64,000 bases of DNA from Cinchona pubescens (Eukaryota; Streptophyta; Magnoliopsida; Gentianales; Rubiaceae), in NCBI GenBank assembly GCA_025175665.1, contig JANKKI010000270.1, positions 496,001 through 560,000 of the forward strand, given 5' to 3'. Numbering within the stretch: position 1 is the first letter of the stretch; each line of letters opens with the position of its first letter. This document shows positions 36,217 through 48,425 of this stretch, in pieces. The notes beneath the pieces are model-generated. The model had not been told where the DNA came from. It saw only the letters and a program-made list of their open reading frames with translations, and did no database searches. Position numbers and translations under genes: made by a program.

Positions 36217-38033
36217 TGTTAGGATAGTGCTAATTTATAAAGAGTTCCGATACAGCTAGGCGTGCTCTCATTTAATATCCTTTAAAGTTCTCTTCCTTTA
36301 GAAGTCTCCCTATCTACGTGTCAGATGTTTCAGTGGTCTTATTAGGAATCATTCAAAAGCACAAAAAACGAGAAGGAAACAGGAAACTTCCTCACTGTAT
36401 AATAAGTTAAATGGCTCCTGTTGTGAATTAACCCACCCCCCACCCCTCACACACTCTCCCCGCCTTACGAGTTGGCATTATGTGATATGATGTCACTTCA
36501 CACACAAATTACAAGTAGGCAACAGGAATACACTTAAGATTATAAACTTAGGTGAAGTTGATCCACACTTCTGCATTGTTGTACTTCAATAAAACACCAT
36601 TTTGTTCATGGTTATGTGTCCAGTAATACACTAGGGAATTCACGGAAAACTTTTTAATTAAGGCATGTGCCGAATGAAACAGGGCAGACCAATCTCTGTA
36701 TTTCTTCAAGCAAAAGGTCCAGTTGTTGGATTCATCAATCCGAAAATTTTCAGAAATTGGAGGTATAAATTTGATGTCCCCAATTAGTATTCTTATTGTG
36801 ATTAAAGCCATTTCCATATTCTACAAAAGAAGTTCTGAATTCACAAAAATTGTCATTCATTACACCATTTTCACCATGATATCTCACTGAACCTCTGATT
36901 TGAATGCAACATGAAAGTCTCAGGGTAATCATTACCCTTTCCTTTCCTACCGTAAGGCAGCTCCGTTTCAGCACATTGACATGAAAATTCATTCCGCCAG
37001 ATTTTACCATGCATTAGTAGACATTTTCAGGTCACACAAATGATCCTAGAAATCCTCAATATATGCTCAACAAAAACTTAAAAATATTTACCTCCCACTT
37101 AATCATAAGGTTTGTACTATCTAATTCAACAACTAAGAAACAATACAGTACAAATGTGTATGGAAAATGTCCCAGAACTGGAAATTTTGACAAAGTAATC
37201 AGGTTCCTCATTTCACCAAATTGTATCAGAAACGTAAACCCTCTGTATAACAGGTTATTATTTCAACATAATTTCTTATAACTATCATTATAATATCATG
37301 AGTTCATAAATTTCCCTCATCTTTTAGGCCTCTAGGAACATTGGCTTGACAATGACTATCCCCTATCACAACCGAATTATCATACATTCTAGACCTACCC
37401 TCAGAGGCAGTCAAATTTAGAGCTTTTCAACACCGAAAACTTCAGTCCTGAAAATTTCTACAATGTGGTCCATGAAGTCTTCCGACCCATTAATCCCTAA
37501 TTATTTCCAAATCTAAGACAAAAAGACTGAAAATATCTAAGGAAGGGAAACCTACTGCACATAACTATCTCACCTAATCCCAATCCATATCCATCCCTAA
37601 ATCACCATTTAATAACAAAATATTCAGAAAGAGCAATTTAAATCATTAAGCAGGCCTTTTAAAAATTAAGCATAATTCAATCTTCCATCACACATATCCA
37701 ACCCAATATCATTAAACTCCAAAAATTTCAACCTTTTCTGCACATAACTACACCTGCATTCACATTTGGAAAACCACAAAAAAAAAAAAAACCACTAATA
37801 GCCACAACCAAGTCAGAATGTGCAAGCAAAAAACAAAGAATTTGAGCACCTATACATCAATTACTCACAAGAAAAAAAAAAATTAACAACAAAATACAAA
37901 ACAAACCCATTAAAAACCACCAAAAATCAAGAAATGGGTAAGCCAAAGACTGCATTTTTCTTTCTTATTTTGGATACCTTTCGTGAAGCCAAAAGAACAA
38001 CCTGACCAGAAAATGCACTAGCTGGGATGCCAT
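35268..38033 (-). CDS. Possible minus-strand gene with a long intron; function unknown
   Basis: The first coding exon is suggested at 38033-37978: ATG in good context (GCAGCC before ATGG), reading MASQLVHFLVRLFFWLHE, then a good donor AAAG/GTATCC. A last exon is suggested at 35322-35268: acceptor TTGCCAG, then SRNWSDVHFKDMKLPDK and TGA. The phases (2 nt left over, 1 nt needed) fit, so direct splicing gives a 36-residue peptide, but internal exons could be missed. The roughly 2.65-kb intervening DNA has a GA microsatellite. No family recognised. It could be a transcript without a protein. Confidence 0.25.
36187..36216. repeat. GA microsatellite
   Basis: Run of GA dinucleotides with one interruption (GAAGAG). 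Confidence 0.9.
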
Positions 38034-38193
38034 GGCTGCAAGATTTTCTTGATTTACTGCTTCAAATCCTTAAAGGGTCTTCAGTTTTTCACAAAAGTCT
38101 CAAAGAAATGAACCCAAACCCAGACCAAAAAAAATAAAAATAAAGAAAAGAGGGTTTTATTCAAAAGAATTATATTAGTAGCCCCTTTTTTTT

Positions 38194-38311
38194 TAACTTC
38201 TTTTTTTTTTCCTTTTACGCTTTGAAACTCGTCCCTCCTATCCTATCCCTTCTATTTTAACTTTTTTTTTTTTTCCTTTTACGCTTGTGAAACTCGTCCT
38301 CCTATCCTATC
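38194..38311. repeat. Tandem duplication, period about 64 bp
   Basis: Two units each holding a T-run, then CCTTTTACGCTT, then GAAACTCGTCC and CTCCTATCCTATC (38194-38250 and 38258-38311). It lies just upstream of the suggested minus-strand first exon. Confidence 0.85.
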
Positions 38312-39590
38312 TGTCTTTACACAACAGTCTCAACAGTCAATAGTAAAGTAAGTGTGTGTTCTGTGTTTCCTGTGGGGTTTAAGAAGGAAGGAGTTTTTGT
38401 TTTTGTTGTTGAATGTGCACTAATCACGAGGTGCGGAGGGAAGGAAAAGGAAGGGACAATGTGCACAGGTCTCTTATACACCCCACTCTACTGGTGGGGG
38501 TGGGGTTTGTTCAGTTCAGTCCGTTCATAAATTCACAAACACTCGAGAAAAGAAAAGGGTACTGTGGAAGCCAGACTTTCTGCACCTCGCCTTTGCTTTT
38601 GCATAGATTTGGGTAATTTTCAGTTGTGTTTTTTCTGGTGGAATTTGTATTCATACAAGACAAAAGTTATTTAATTAATCATTTCAAATAACTCTAATTT
38701 TTGGATTGTAGTAATAGCTCTCAAAATAATTGTTACCTTTAATTGATACACATTAATTAAAAAAATTATTAAATTATATTATTTTTATAAAATCTTGAAA
38801 ATAATTTAAAATGACTAAATTACTTTTTTTTTGGCACTAATATCATAACTATATAATAGATCTCTCTATCAGTGGGACTAATGGTAAAAGTTAAAAAAAA
38901 AATCATTTAATACTTTTTTTATTTTTAAAACTAACGGTAAAAGTTAGAAAAAAATCATGTAATACTTTTTTAATTTTAAAAAACGATTGATAATATGACA
39001 CAAGATAATTATTTAAAATGACATTTATTTTGAAATGGAAAGGACAATAAGTATTGACTCTATTTCGACAATAGATATTATCCTTTGATGGACAAAAATT
39101 TTTAATTATCTCTAAATAAAATTTTATAATTATTTTATAACATATTTTTCAATTATTTTCTTATCTCACATGTATAGCATCAAGTCTTTTTATACCATAT
39201 AAATCATATCCAAAAGTTATTACGGTATTTATTGCAAATCATACTCCACATAATATTCTAAATGTTAGTTATTATGATGCAAAAGTGCTTTTATGTTTAA
39301 TTTTTTAGAAACATTTTTTCTCCATTTAAAAATTGCAAAAAGTCACTAATTGAATACTTTGTCATTTTTTAAACTATGTTTCCTAATTTTTCCTCCACAA
39401 CATATTAATTATAAAATATTACAAAAAGAAGTCCTTAGAATATGTGGTACTTATTGGTGTATGGATGTTCAAGAAATATTTCATAACTTTCTTTAATTTT
39501 CTCAAATTTTTAGTAATATAGGAAAATTCTGAAATTAATCTTTGAAAACACTCGAACAGAATCAGAGCATTTACTAGGGTCATTTATGAT
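38312..39590. other. Intergenic, no supported gene
   Basis: Very AT-rich beyond 38640. The 67-codon frame 38413-38616 has no recognisable domain. Confidence 0.5.
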
Positions 39591-39599
39591 TAAAATGTA

Positions 39600-40364
39600 G
39601 GCTTAATTACAGTTTGCTCGCTGTAATTAGGGAACAGTTGCAAATTATCCTCTATATTTATTTTATCTATAAATTACCCCAAAATTAAATGAACTTAAAA
39701 TTTTCATCTAAAGGGAGTAGTGAAATGTCATAATTGCCCTCAATATTTTAATTACCTTAACCAACATAAAATTATGGTGAATTGCATTTTGGTATCTGAT
39801 TTTATTTTATAAATCACAATTTATCATTCAAAAGTAACAATGTTTTTTCATTCAACATTATATTAATTGTACGAATTAGTTTACTATTTTAATGTTTTTA
39901 AGAGACATTTATTTTTTAGCATACCATCACGTACTTTTTCCGTCAATATTATTTTTATATCTAGATTAAAGTATTTTATTTATTCAATCACATTACTCTA
40001 GTTTTATTAATTTTTATTTTATTTTCCCAATTATCAATAATTAATTCATCACTCTGTAATTAAAAAAATCACATTATTTGAGTAAATATACTAGTTTGAG
40101 ATATAATCAATATATATTTTACATAAATTTAGAATAATAAATTTAATTTATCAGTATTATTTTCAAATTTAAGAGAAAAATTTTAGTAAATAACTTCACA
40201 AAGTGTAACTAAAAATATTGAGGGTAACCATGACATTTCCCTACTCCCTTTAGATAAAAATTGTAACTTCATTTAATTTTGGGAGGTAATTTGTAGATAA
40301 AGCCAACATAGGGGCAATCTTTTCAAGTGTCCCCTATTTACCGGGGGCAAACTGTAATTAAGCC
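39600..40364. mobile_element. MULE-like non-autonomous TIR element with perfect 9-bp target-site duplication
   Basis: TIRs of about 165 bp: the left GGCTTAATTACAGTTTGCTC matches the complement of the right, GGCTTAATTACAGTTTGCCC, and continues through CCAAAATTAAATGAA and CTAAAGGGAGTAG. TAAAATGTA is exact at 39591-39599 and 40365-40373. 765 bp, no coding sequence. Confidence 0.9.
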
Positions 40365-40373
40365 TAAAATGTA

Positions 40374-41110
40374 TATTTCCAATCAGTGAGGTTCACTATT
40401 AGAGGTAGGATATAATTTCTCGCCCACCTGGGAAGGGAAAAGGAAGTTTATATTCTGTTCTAGGATGGAGCAGGATAATCCTCTTTTTGTTCTTTTCATC
40501 CACTGAAAAACCAAAGGACAAAGACAAGATTCTAATTTCTGTTTTTTCTGATTTAGGAAAAAAAAAAGGGGAAAATCTTCAAACATCAAGATGCTCTTTT
40601 ATGTTTAATCACAAAGTTTCAAAAGCGCCTCATCACTACACTCAGATATTATGGCTCATCCCTGTTGGGAAGTTCTATATTTGTATTATAGAACGATCAT
40701 ATTATACTTTAAATTTTACTATATAAGTTTTTAACACATAATATATTATATTATACAAATTTTTAAAATACAATAAAATGAATCCTTAACCTACTATAGA
40801 ATTTTCCTGATATAACAATCTAAATATACTTGTATATCTAACCCTTTCTCCGCAGAGTAGAGTGTTTTCACAATGGGAATCTGCAACTGTTTAATTGAAA
40901 TAAATTTGATGTAGTATATAACTGGTTTTTCACCGTAGAGAAAGTATATCTGGGAAGAGAGAAAAAGGGAAAAAAAGAAAAAGTAAAAAACACATTTTGT
41001 AGGAATCCTCTCATAGAAGACAATAATAAAGGAGTAAAACTGATGTTGCTGTGTCTGTTCCATTGCAGCAAGAGACAGAAGAAACGGTCAACACGAACAG
41101 AATAATCAGA
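40374..41110. other. Intergenic, no supported gene
   Basis: Frames of 68-89 codons on both strands lack domains. Holds an A/G-rich stretch near 40955-40990. Confidence 0.45.
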
Positions 41111-41112
41111 CC

Positions 41113-41241
41113 TCAATTAGCTTCATTCATGTTTGAAGTTCTTTTCAAGTTGGTAATGAAAAGGCCATGACCTGCAAGGCTTTCTTGGGCATTTCGAAAA
41201 CATAAAGAGCCATCCGGAGGCTGCTTGGTGCTTGATTGGCT
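41113..41241 (-). CDS. Possible terminal exon of an unidentified minus-strand gene
   Basis: A strong acceptor (TGATTTTACAG) on the minus strand is followed by an open 42-codon segment reading SQSSTKQPPDGSLCFRNAQE..., ending NMNEAN and TGA. Less biased to AT than its neighbourhood. No upstream exon identified. It lies downstream of the L1-domain gene on the same strand and could belong to its 3' region. Family unknown. Confidence 0.22.
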   Translation of the reverse strand, partial: SQSSTKQPPDGSLCFRNAQESLAGHGLFITNLKRTSNMNEAN

Positions 41242-41399
41242 CTGTAAAATCAGGTCAAAGATGTTTTTTGGACCAAATATTAATAGCCATTGATGCAAAG
41301 CAGTTCAGTCCCTTCAAGATTCCAGTTTCCTTGCATAGCTAAAGTACAGTTATTTTATGGGGTCAGTCAAATTTTACCACCCCAGCTATGGTGAATTGG

Positions 41400-41570
41400 T
41401 GAATGTCCACCAATAAACTTTGCGGTTAAAATTAAAGACTAAATATTAAAAAATCTTGTTTATATCAAGTAATGTCATAGATACCATAATATTTAATTTG
41501 CATTATAAAATCTACAAGTAGGGTCAAATATCATATCTACCTAAGTATTTCCGTAAAATTATTAGTAATG
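41400..41570. mobile_element. Small MITE, family X copy 2 (partial)
   Basis: Shares AATGTCATAGATACC, ATTATAAAATCTACAAGTAGG and ATCTACCTAAGTATTTCC with the copy at 32965-33150. The left end is poorly preserved. Confidence 0.35.
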
Positions 41571-43063
41571 AATAGAGATACTTATGCCATATTATTGGGC
41601 TCCCACCTGTGTAAAACCTAATCATCTATGAAAGACTTCAACATGGCTTCTTAGAACCGGAAGATGTTTTCATAATGAGGTTATTAGTCAAAAGAAAAAA
41701 GATTAACTTCTGCAAACATGCTTGTATTTGTAGTCTGAAAACCGACATCTCCTTATATCAGCTTTGTAAAAGAAATCATTGTCCATATTTTCTGCATAAG
41801 AGAACCAATCAATCACTTAAAATTGCAAGGATATAGATTACGTGCATCATTCCGACACCTGTCTCAAAGCATCAAGTCAGGAAGGTAAAGCTTCAAAACT
41901 GGCCAATTAATTTTGATAAATGCAGAGAAATGACTTGCCAAATCTAGTTTCACTCTTAGTATTGCAAGACACGAGCTCAACCATATTGCAAAAACAAGAG
42001 CTCAACCAAATGCAATTTCATGCACTTTCATTTTCCAAAGAAGTTTAATATCCAGGAAGTCATTTCAAAAACAAAACATGTCTCAGAGAATCTATAAATA
42101 ACATGCATCAAATGCTAAATCAAATTGGTTAACAGCATCCACCCATCAGAATGGCTTTTGCTTTCTATAAATATAACCATAGAGAAAAGGAGAACAAAAG
42201 TCTAGGGGAAGAGAGGGTGATACATATACATTACAGAAGAACAGAAGCAGTGGAGTTTTTCAAGTTTCTCTTGAATTTGAAAATAACAATATTGGCAAAC
42301 AAAAGAATGCAAAGATGGAAACCATAAACCTATCTAGATATTACAAGTTCTTGCATCACTATATAAACCTCATAAACTCATCTCCAATCCATGTATGGAC
42401 ATAAATATGAGCTTAAAATATCTGATAGCAACTTCAAAAAAATTGGGACCTTAGGACAAGATCATGCATCATATGTAAGTAATAAACTGCAGGAAAGACA
42501 AATTCACCTGCACAGAAGTAATTGCAAAGAAGTACAATCAAGGATAACTACAAATTATATTAAGTGGTCAAACAACTTGCAGGTAAAACCCTGATTCAAG
42601 CAAGCAACAAGACAGACTTTATATTCTATCCAATTTGTAGGCAACTACAATATCCACAAACTTCAAATTAATAAAAGATCAACAGCAAAGACACCACATT
42701 CACAAGAAAGACGTGCACAATTTTTCTTGTACACGAATGAGAGTGCATCTTAAGTAAATTATCGTTGCATCAATAAAAATACTGAATAATTCATATCATT
42801 CCACCATAAACATAGAAGAACATATTGGTTGCAACGACACAAGAGAAGTAACTTCCAACCACTAAATGTAAAGGGTCAAAATTAAAACCAAAATTCTAGA
42901 CAAAAACAAATTTACTGGAGTACTTATATCTCCTTACATATCAAATGTCTAAAGGAACACAAGATTAAGTCCTTGGCAATGCCTTGAGGTTAAGCTCACT
43001 AATATTGCTTTGCAATTAAAGTTACTGAATTGATCATACTACTCAAACTTTACTCTTACATTT
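41571..43063. other. 3' flank of the L1-domain gene, no further gene supported
   Basis: Frames such as 42391-42594 have no family support. Composition is that of introns or untranslated DNA. Confidence 0.45.
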
Positions 43064-44300
43064 CTAAGCTCTCTTAGCTATTGACCCTTCTTCCTTCAAC
43101 TTTGCTGCAAGCTTACTCTTTTTCTTCTCTTTCCTTTCACCAGACTCCTTAACACCCCCAACCTTACCCTCTTTCTTCCACAATCCCTTCACCGATTTTC
43201 CCTTCTTTCTCTTCTTAGCCCCAAGATCATCATCACTGTCAAAGTCCTCATCCTCATCATCAACCGCACTCTGCTTACCCTCACCTCCCTCTTTGAGTTC
43301 CTTATTTTCAGCATCCCTTTTCATTACTCCCTCATTATCATCATCCTCACTGCCTCTTTTTCTCAATTTCACCAACACCTACACTGACATCCATATATCG
43401 AACCTCGTGAATCTTCCCTCTCTTCTTCTTATTCTTCCCTTTAATCCACTCACCTCCACTGCTCTCCTCCTTCACCTCAACCTCACCTACATCACCAACT
43501 TCCTCACTCTCCTTCACCCCATCAATCTTCAACCTCACATCAGGCAATGCCTGATAAAGAGGCAAAGCCAACGAATCCGAAAACTTCAAATGCAAACTCC
43601 TAACACCACCCCATTTTTTAGGCACAACATTCACAACCCCATTATCCCTTTCACCACATTCTCCACAATCTCCTCATTCTCCATTGAAAGCTTCCCAACT
43701 TTCATCACACAACAAGTCCCGGTCCTCATATACAACAGCCCACATCCCATAGCCCTCTCAATTTGCTCTTTCCAATTCTTGTGACTCAAATCCAATGGTA
43801 AAGGCAACTTCTTTTTCTTGAAAAAGAACTTCCCTAATAACTTAGGAAGCAAATGAACAACCCAATCTTCTATCTACCAAGAAAAGATCATAGGAATCAC
43901 AAAGTTTCCTCTTTGCCTCAAAGGGCTTGTAGTTTGACTTGAGTTTGGAGAGTTTAATGACTTTGGAAACAGGTAGATTCTGCGATTTGATGATCTTTTT
44001 AGCAGTTTCTGAGGTGAGATTTGACTTGGGTCTGTCATCAATGATCAAGCAAAGCTCGGAATTGGAGTCAGAAAGGGGATTTGAGAGGGGGATTTTGAAG
44101 GGGTTGGTGCGGGGTTTTGGTGGGATTTTCTTGAGTGTTAAGCTGAGGTAGATGAAATCATCATCAGGGAGGAGTTGAGGCTTTTGCGAGGCAGATTGGG
44201 CTTCTTTCCATTTCTGTAAAGCGATCACGGCCGCTACCACCCTCTCTCTTGGGACGGTGCCGGCGGGGGAGGTAGAGGATTGCGGTGGTTTGGAGGCCAT
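43064..44300 (-). CDS. Ribosomal L1 domain-containing protein (RSL1D1-like), with three apparent frameshifts
   Basis: Nucleolar-type L1-domain protein of the RSL1D1 family, expected to act in ribosome biogenesis. Start chosen at 44300 (MASKPPQSS). The L1 fold covers about residues 25-270: ERVVAAVIALQKWKEAQ, DDDFIYLSLTLKKIP, ELCLIIDDRPKS, KVIKLSKLKSNYKPFEAKR, LPLPLDLSHKNWKEQIERA, GTCCVMKVGKLSMENEEIVE, PKKWGGVRSLHLK. A Lys/Asp/Glu-rich tail follows (SEDDDNEG, DDEDEDFDSDDDLGAKKRK) to the stop at 43064. The frame changes three times: an extra base near 43858 (GGG run), a missing base near 43635 (GGGG run) and an extra base near 43345. The protein is conserved on both sides of each break, so assembly error is at least as likely as pseudogenisation. 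No intron. About 411 aa if the breaks are ignored. Confidence 0.85.
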
Positions 44301-45424
44301 AGAAAGTTTGTCAAGAGTGATGAGGAGCAGCAATAGGAGGCGACAAAGAAAAGGGCTAGGGTTAAGAAAGTTTGCTGGTTTAAGAATCCAGAATTGAATT
44401 CCGGGTTAGTTCTCTTGTGGACCCGGACCGGGACCAGGTTCAGGCCAACAATATATGTGGGGTCCAACAAATTCATGGCTCAAGAGCTATTCATGGACTG
44501 GTTCATGTGCTCAATGGGCGACTTGATTCGATCACAACAGGTCAAAGAAAACTGACTCAGACTTAGTCCATATCACAGGTTACTTGATCACTAGTGTACC
44601 CGCTAAAAGTGGATTTCAATAACAAGTACCCCATTCAATACATTTTATGAAAATCTTTAGTTTCAAAACTTTCAAAGAAATAAAAATGTGACAGATAGTT
44701 ACACAAATACCCTTATAAATACAAAAAAATGAGAAAAAAGTCATTACACTTAGTTTGGATCGAATGAAATGGATGGAAAAGAAATGATTTGTGAAGGAAA
44801 TATCCATTTCTCCTCCATTTGGGCGCTGGAACGGAAAAGAAAATAAAAGAAATGTATCAGTAAAGCCTTCCTTCCAAAAGGATAAAAAATGGGCAGAAAA
44901 GGCTGGAAACAATAAAATTAAGAGATAAGCTTATCTAATATTTCAGTTCTACCGTTAAACCACAAAGACACAAAAATTTATTTCCTTATAAGTCCCATAT
45001 TTTTTCCTTTCTTTCCTAAATTCCCCAACAACATTTAAAATCTCTTCCCTTCTCTTCTCTGCTCTTCGTTTCACTCATAACTTACATTTTCCCTTCTTAT
45101 CAATTTTCTTATAAACTCCCAAACTCAGCTTAATATTAGACCCTAATGTATAAAATTCTACATCTCACTTTGTATATGAACTTCAGAATGTATGCGTCTA
45201 ATTTAAAAACCTTACTCATTAACATTAAATATTTCAGATACTCTAATTTTATTATTCGAAATGAATCGGATTAAGAGATTTTTGGGATCAGTAGATTAAA
45301 ATGCACAACCCTATATGACCCAGATTATATCAATTTTTTATACCGCTACGAGTATAATGTACATCAGATGCGTGAACGTAGATATTCATAGTTAAAATAG
45401 TCAATGGCTCTTTTCTTCTTTTGT
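44301..45424. other. Upstream region of the L1-domain gene
   Basis: 5' flank of the divergent-free minus gene. The 98-codon minus frame at 44616-44912 is Phe/Ser-rich with no domain. No gene supported. Confidence 0.45.
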
Positions 45425-47404
45425 GAAGAAATATGAAAAGTTTAACCATAAATAATCTCTTGACTAGCACATCAAATACATGAAAAATTCATTAAATTAT
45501 TAAAAGTTACCCTATCACAATATGATTCGCTTCTAATGTCAATAAAAAGTAACTCATCCTTCGGAGAAAAAAAAAGTAAACAATTTAATAGTATTTAACA
45601 TCCAAAAAATTGTTAAATAAAATGCTTCCCATTCCGAAATATCTCAAGTACCTCTTCGTCTCTGGCCATTGCACAAAAAACTATAACCGAAATCCTTTAT
45701 ATCTGGCACTAACTTGGATTCACATGCATCCAAAGAACCTTTTACTAGGATCATTGTAGTTGTATGTAAACCCAAAGCAATAACATGATGTACCAAAAAG
45801 TCTCCAAGACCTACTATTAAGAATGCCGAATTACTATTTTCATTAACTGCATTTAACTACCCGGGCAACCAGATGCTTCGACTTGCATTGAATATCGGTC
45901 TGTTCAGTTTGTTGAAAATAAAAGTATATCGAACCCATATGAAGTTTTACCATGAGCAAATTGTATCTATTAAGTAAATATAGGTTCGATCAAGATTTGT
46001 TTCTCCAGAGTGCTAAAGGCAAGCATAATATCATTATGAACATGAAGTCCCAAAGTATGGAATCCCAAACAGAGGCAGGCCCAACTTAAATATGATATAA
46101 TATCTTCTTTATGGTCTAACATTTTTACCAATACATTATCTTTATTTTGCTCTGGATTGTAATCTCTAATATCTAATGAAAAAAATACCTTCACGAGCAA
46201 AAGCTCTTGTAATGATGAATCCCACAATATATTGCTATTGAGTATATAATGCAGTTTAGGTATTAAAATCTTGTACTATGAATGCATAAATAGGTAAAGA
46301 ATACATGTGTTGAGTTACTAAGGACGTAATAACCCATAAAGAAGTGAGAGCAATGCCTAATTGAAAATGAAGCGAATTATTGATTGTATCATAAAGAAAT
46401 TATGTTCACGTCCCAGATTATTGCACCCCTTCCTGAGGGAAATATTTGCATCTAAAAGATCTTTCATATTGTGCCCAATCCCAAAATTTGTTTTATATGT
46501 ATGACCAGCAATGAAAAAAAATACAATAGCTAAATGATGATGGGTAGGGGTGTCAATAGGTCAGGTTGTTAAGTTATCGTATCGTGTCAGGTGTGACCTA
46601 TTTCTTGTCGTGTCGTGTTTGTGTTGTGTCATCCATTTCTTATCGTGTCGTGTTTGTATTTGAACCATTTGAGTTTGGGTCTGACCCGTTCGAATTTGTA
46701 TCTGACCCATTTACTATTGACAAAGAGTATCAGCCTATTTGATAAATTAAATATCTTGCGATCCATTTGAATTAAAGTCTCAAATTTTAATTATTTAATA
46801 ATTTAAACAATTATTAATACTAACCTTGTTGTCATAGTAATTTAAAATATATAATTAAAATTATTAAATTTTTTGGATAATATTTAAAATAATTATTGTG
46901 TTTTATCTAATAATCTTATATTAAATCTATCGTGATTATTTACGATTTTAAAGTATACTATATTAAACTATAACAAAGAAAAAAGTATAGAAAAATCTGT
47001 TCATACAGTAACTTAACAGGTTATTGTATCAACCCATGGGTTGATCCAACCCAACCTGTTTAATTTTGTATCATAAAACGGTTGACTCAATAATGACCTG
47101 ATAAGATTCATGTCGTATTGTAACCTGTTAATTTCGTGTCGTATTCATGTCATGTTATCGGATTGTGTGAGAAATTGCCAACCCTAATGATGGACAATAT
47201 CAATCAATCGTAAACTTTGCGTTTGTGGATGAAATCCCCTAAGAAGAGTTAGAATGGAAGTTCCTACTCCTTGGGAATTCCCAAAAAATGTGGTCGGATA
47301 TGCATCACTCTAGAAGTCATGTGTGGTGGCAATACTAAACCAAATACGCAAGTAGTTGGGTCCTGAGCAAAGCATTGGCTAAACCTTGGAAATCTTAATG
47401 CCAT
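45425..47404 (-). pseudogene. psaB: psaB, internally deleted and split by a MITE (plastid-derived)
   Basis: ATG at 47404 begins MALRFPRF, as in PsaB (P700 apoprotein A2). After about 40 codons the sequence jumps to the region encoding GTSILTLLRGFHPQTQSL, so roughly 200 codons are deleted. The MITE follows, then HHLAIVFFFIAGHTYKTNFG, RDYNPEQNKDNVLVKMLDHK, LGFHTLGLHVHNDIMLAF (the longest open part, 45970-46227) and on to about 45425. Confidence 0.92.
46545..47186. mobile_element. hAT-type non-autonomous element inside psaB
   Basis: 642 bp with ends TAGGGGTGTCAAT and, reversed, TAGGGTTGGCAAT. Flanks ATGATGGG (46537-46544) and ATGATGGA (47187-47194) form an 8-bp duplication with one change, the size used by hAT elements. 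The interior repeats TCGTGTCGTGTTTGT and GACCCGTT(C/T)-type words common to this plant MITE group. Confidence 0.9.
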
Positions 47405-47454
47405 AATCCCTTTTCAAATCCTCTAGCCATTATCCTACTTAGATGAAGCAATAA

Positions 47455-48425
47455 TTATTGCTAAGAAGAATGTCCATATTATGGCAATTCCACCCAGAAG
47501 GTAATGGGTCACTCCTAGAGCACGTCCTTGTACAATGCTCAAGACTCTTGGCTAAGTAGCAAGAGCAGCATTTTATTTATTAGGAGCCTAAATAATGGAT
47601 TCAATAAGTTCTCGCCAATGACCATGTCCACTGAATAGATATATTAAACTAAAAGCCCATACAAAATGAGCAACTAGGAAAAAAGACTATATGGAGATAA
47701 TGGCAAACTATAAGAATGAATTACCTGGTATGGCTGTGCCCATAAGAAATCGTGAAGCCATCCATTAATAGTCGTAGAACTCTATGCAAAGTTTCCTCCT
47801 GTGATATGAGTTACTACCTCTTGATCACTTATACTTCCCCAAATAGTTGAATGCCTTTTCCAACTGAAATAGAATATTACTATCGAAATTGCCTTGTAGA
47901 TCTAGAATACTCCTAAGAAGACATAATCCCAAGCTGATACTTGATATGTACCCCTATTCTTCAAAGTCCACCATAAGAAAAACGAAACAAGATTTGCTTT
48001 ATCCGGTATCAAACAGGAGGTACAAGCAAATAGAATACCTTTCAGGAATATCAATACTGTTACGTGTTTTGTAAATGCATGAATGTAATGGACCAAAATA
48101 TTTGTGGTTCCTAATGAAATAGATAACAAAGCTACTTGCCCCTCACCGCTACAAAATTACCACTTCCCAAGTTAAATTGGTGCTTGCTGTTACACCAGAT
48201 TCTAAAGCGTGGGTGTTTTGCATTTATTGAGCAAAAATGGGTAGTAGTTGTATAGCAGTATTTGAAATGTATCCTGAGAGTGCCTTAAATTGCTCATGGT
48301 ATCATTGTGAATATACAAACCAAAACCGTGAAAGCCTAGAAGTATACATGTCTGATTGAGATGTGATATAATTACATCACGATGCCTAAGGATACGATCA
48401 TATATTGTGACTCTATTTTCTGATG
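47455..48425 (-). pseudogene. psaA: psaA 3' portion (plastid-derived)
   Basis: The translation follows PsaA, the P700 apoprotein A1: DRILRHRDVIISHLN, GFGLYIHNDTMS, FLKGILFACTSCLIPDKANL, TYQVSAWDYVFLG and GVTHYLLGGIAIIWTFFLA near its C-terminus. Multiple stops, for example in the segment corresponding to WAHNKLKVAPATQPRALS. Confidence 0.9.

Larger units (their letters stand above)
45425..48425 (-). pseudogene. Nuclear plastid DNA insertion (NUPT): psaA 3' part and psaB
   Basis: On the minus strand the order psaA then psaB, with the short plastid-type spacer between them, is that of the chloroplast photosystem I operon. Both genes have many stops and frame breaks. The piece is a decayed copy of chloroplast DNA in the nucleus, not functional photosystem genes. 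A hAT-type MITE (46545-47186) splits psaB. The psaB tail (after the LNSS segment) and the first part of psaA are absent. Confidence 0.92.

Noticed and set aside
36548..37010. Two minus frames of 86-89 codons
   Set aside because: No splice signals at their edges and no domain; look like chance frames in an intron.
43293..43784. 163-codon plus frame
   Set aside because: Antisense shadow of the L1-domain gene, whose minus-strand translation matches a known family.
45970..46227. Open minus frame with strong PsaB similarity, as a functional gene
   Set aside because: Flanked by stops, a deletion and a transposon within the same gene; it is a relic of plastid DNA.
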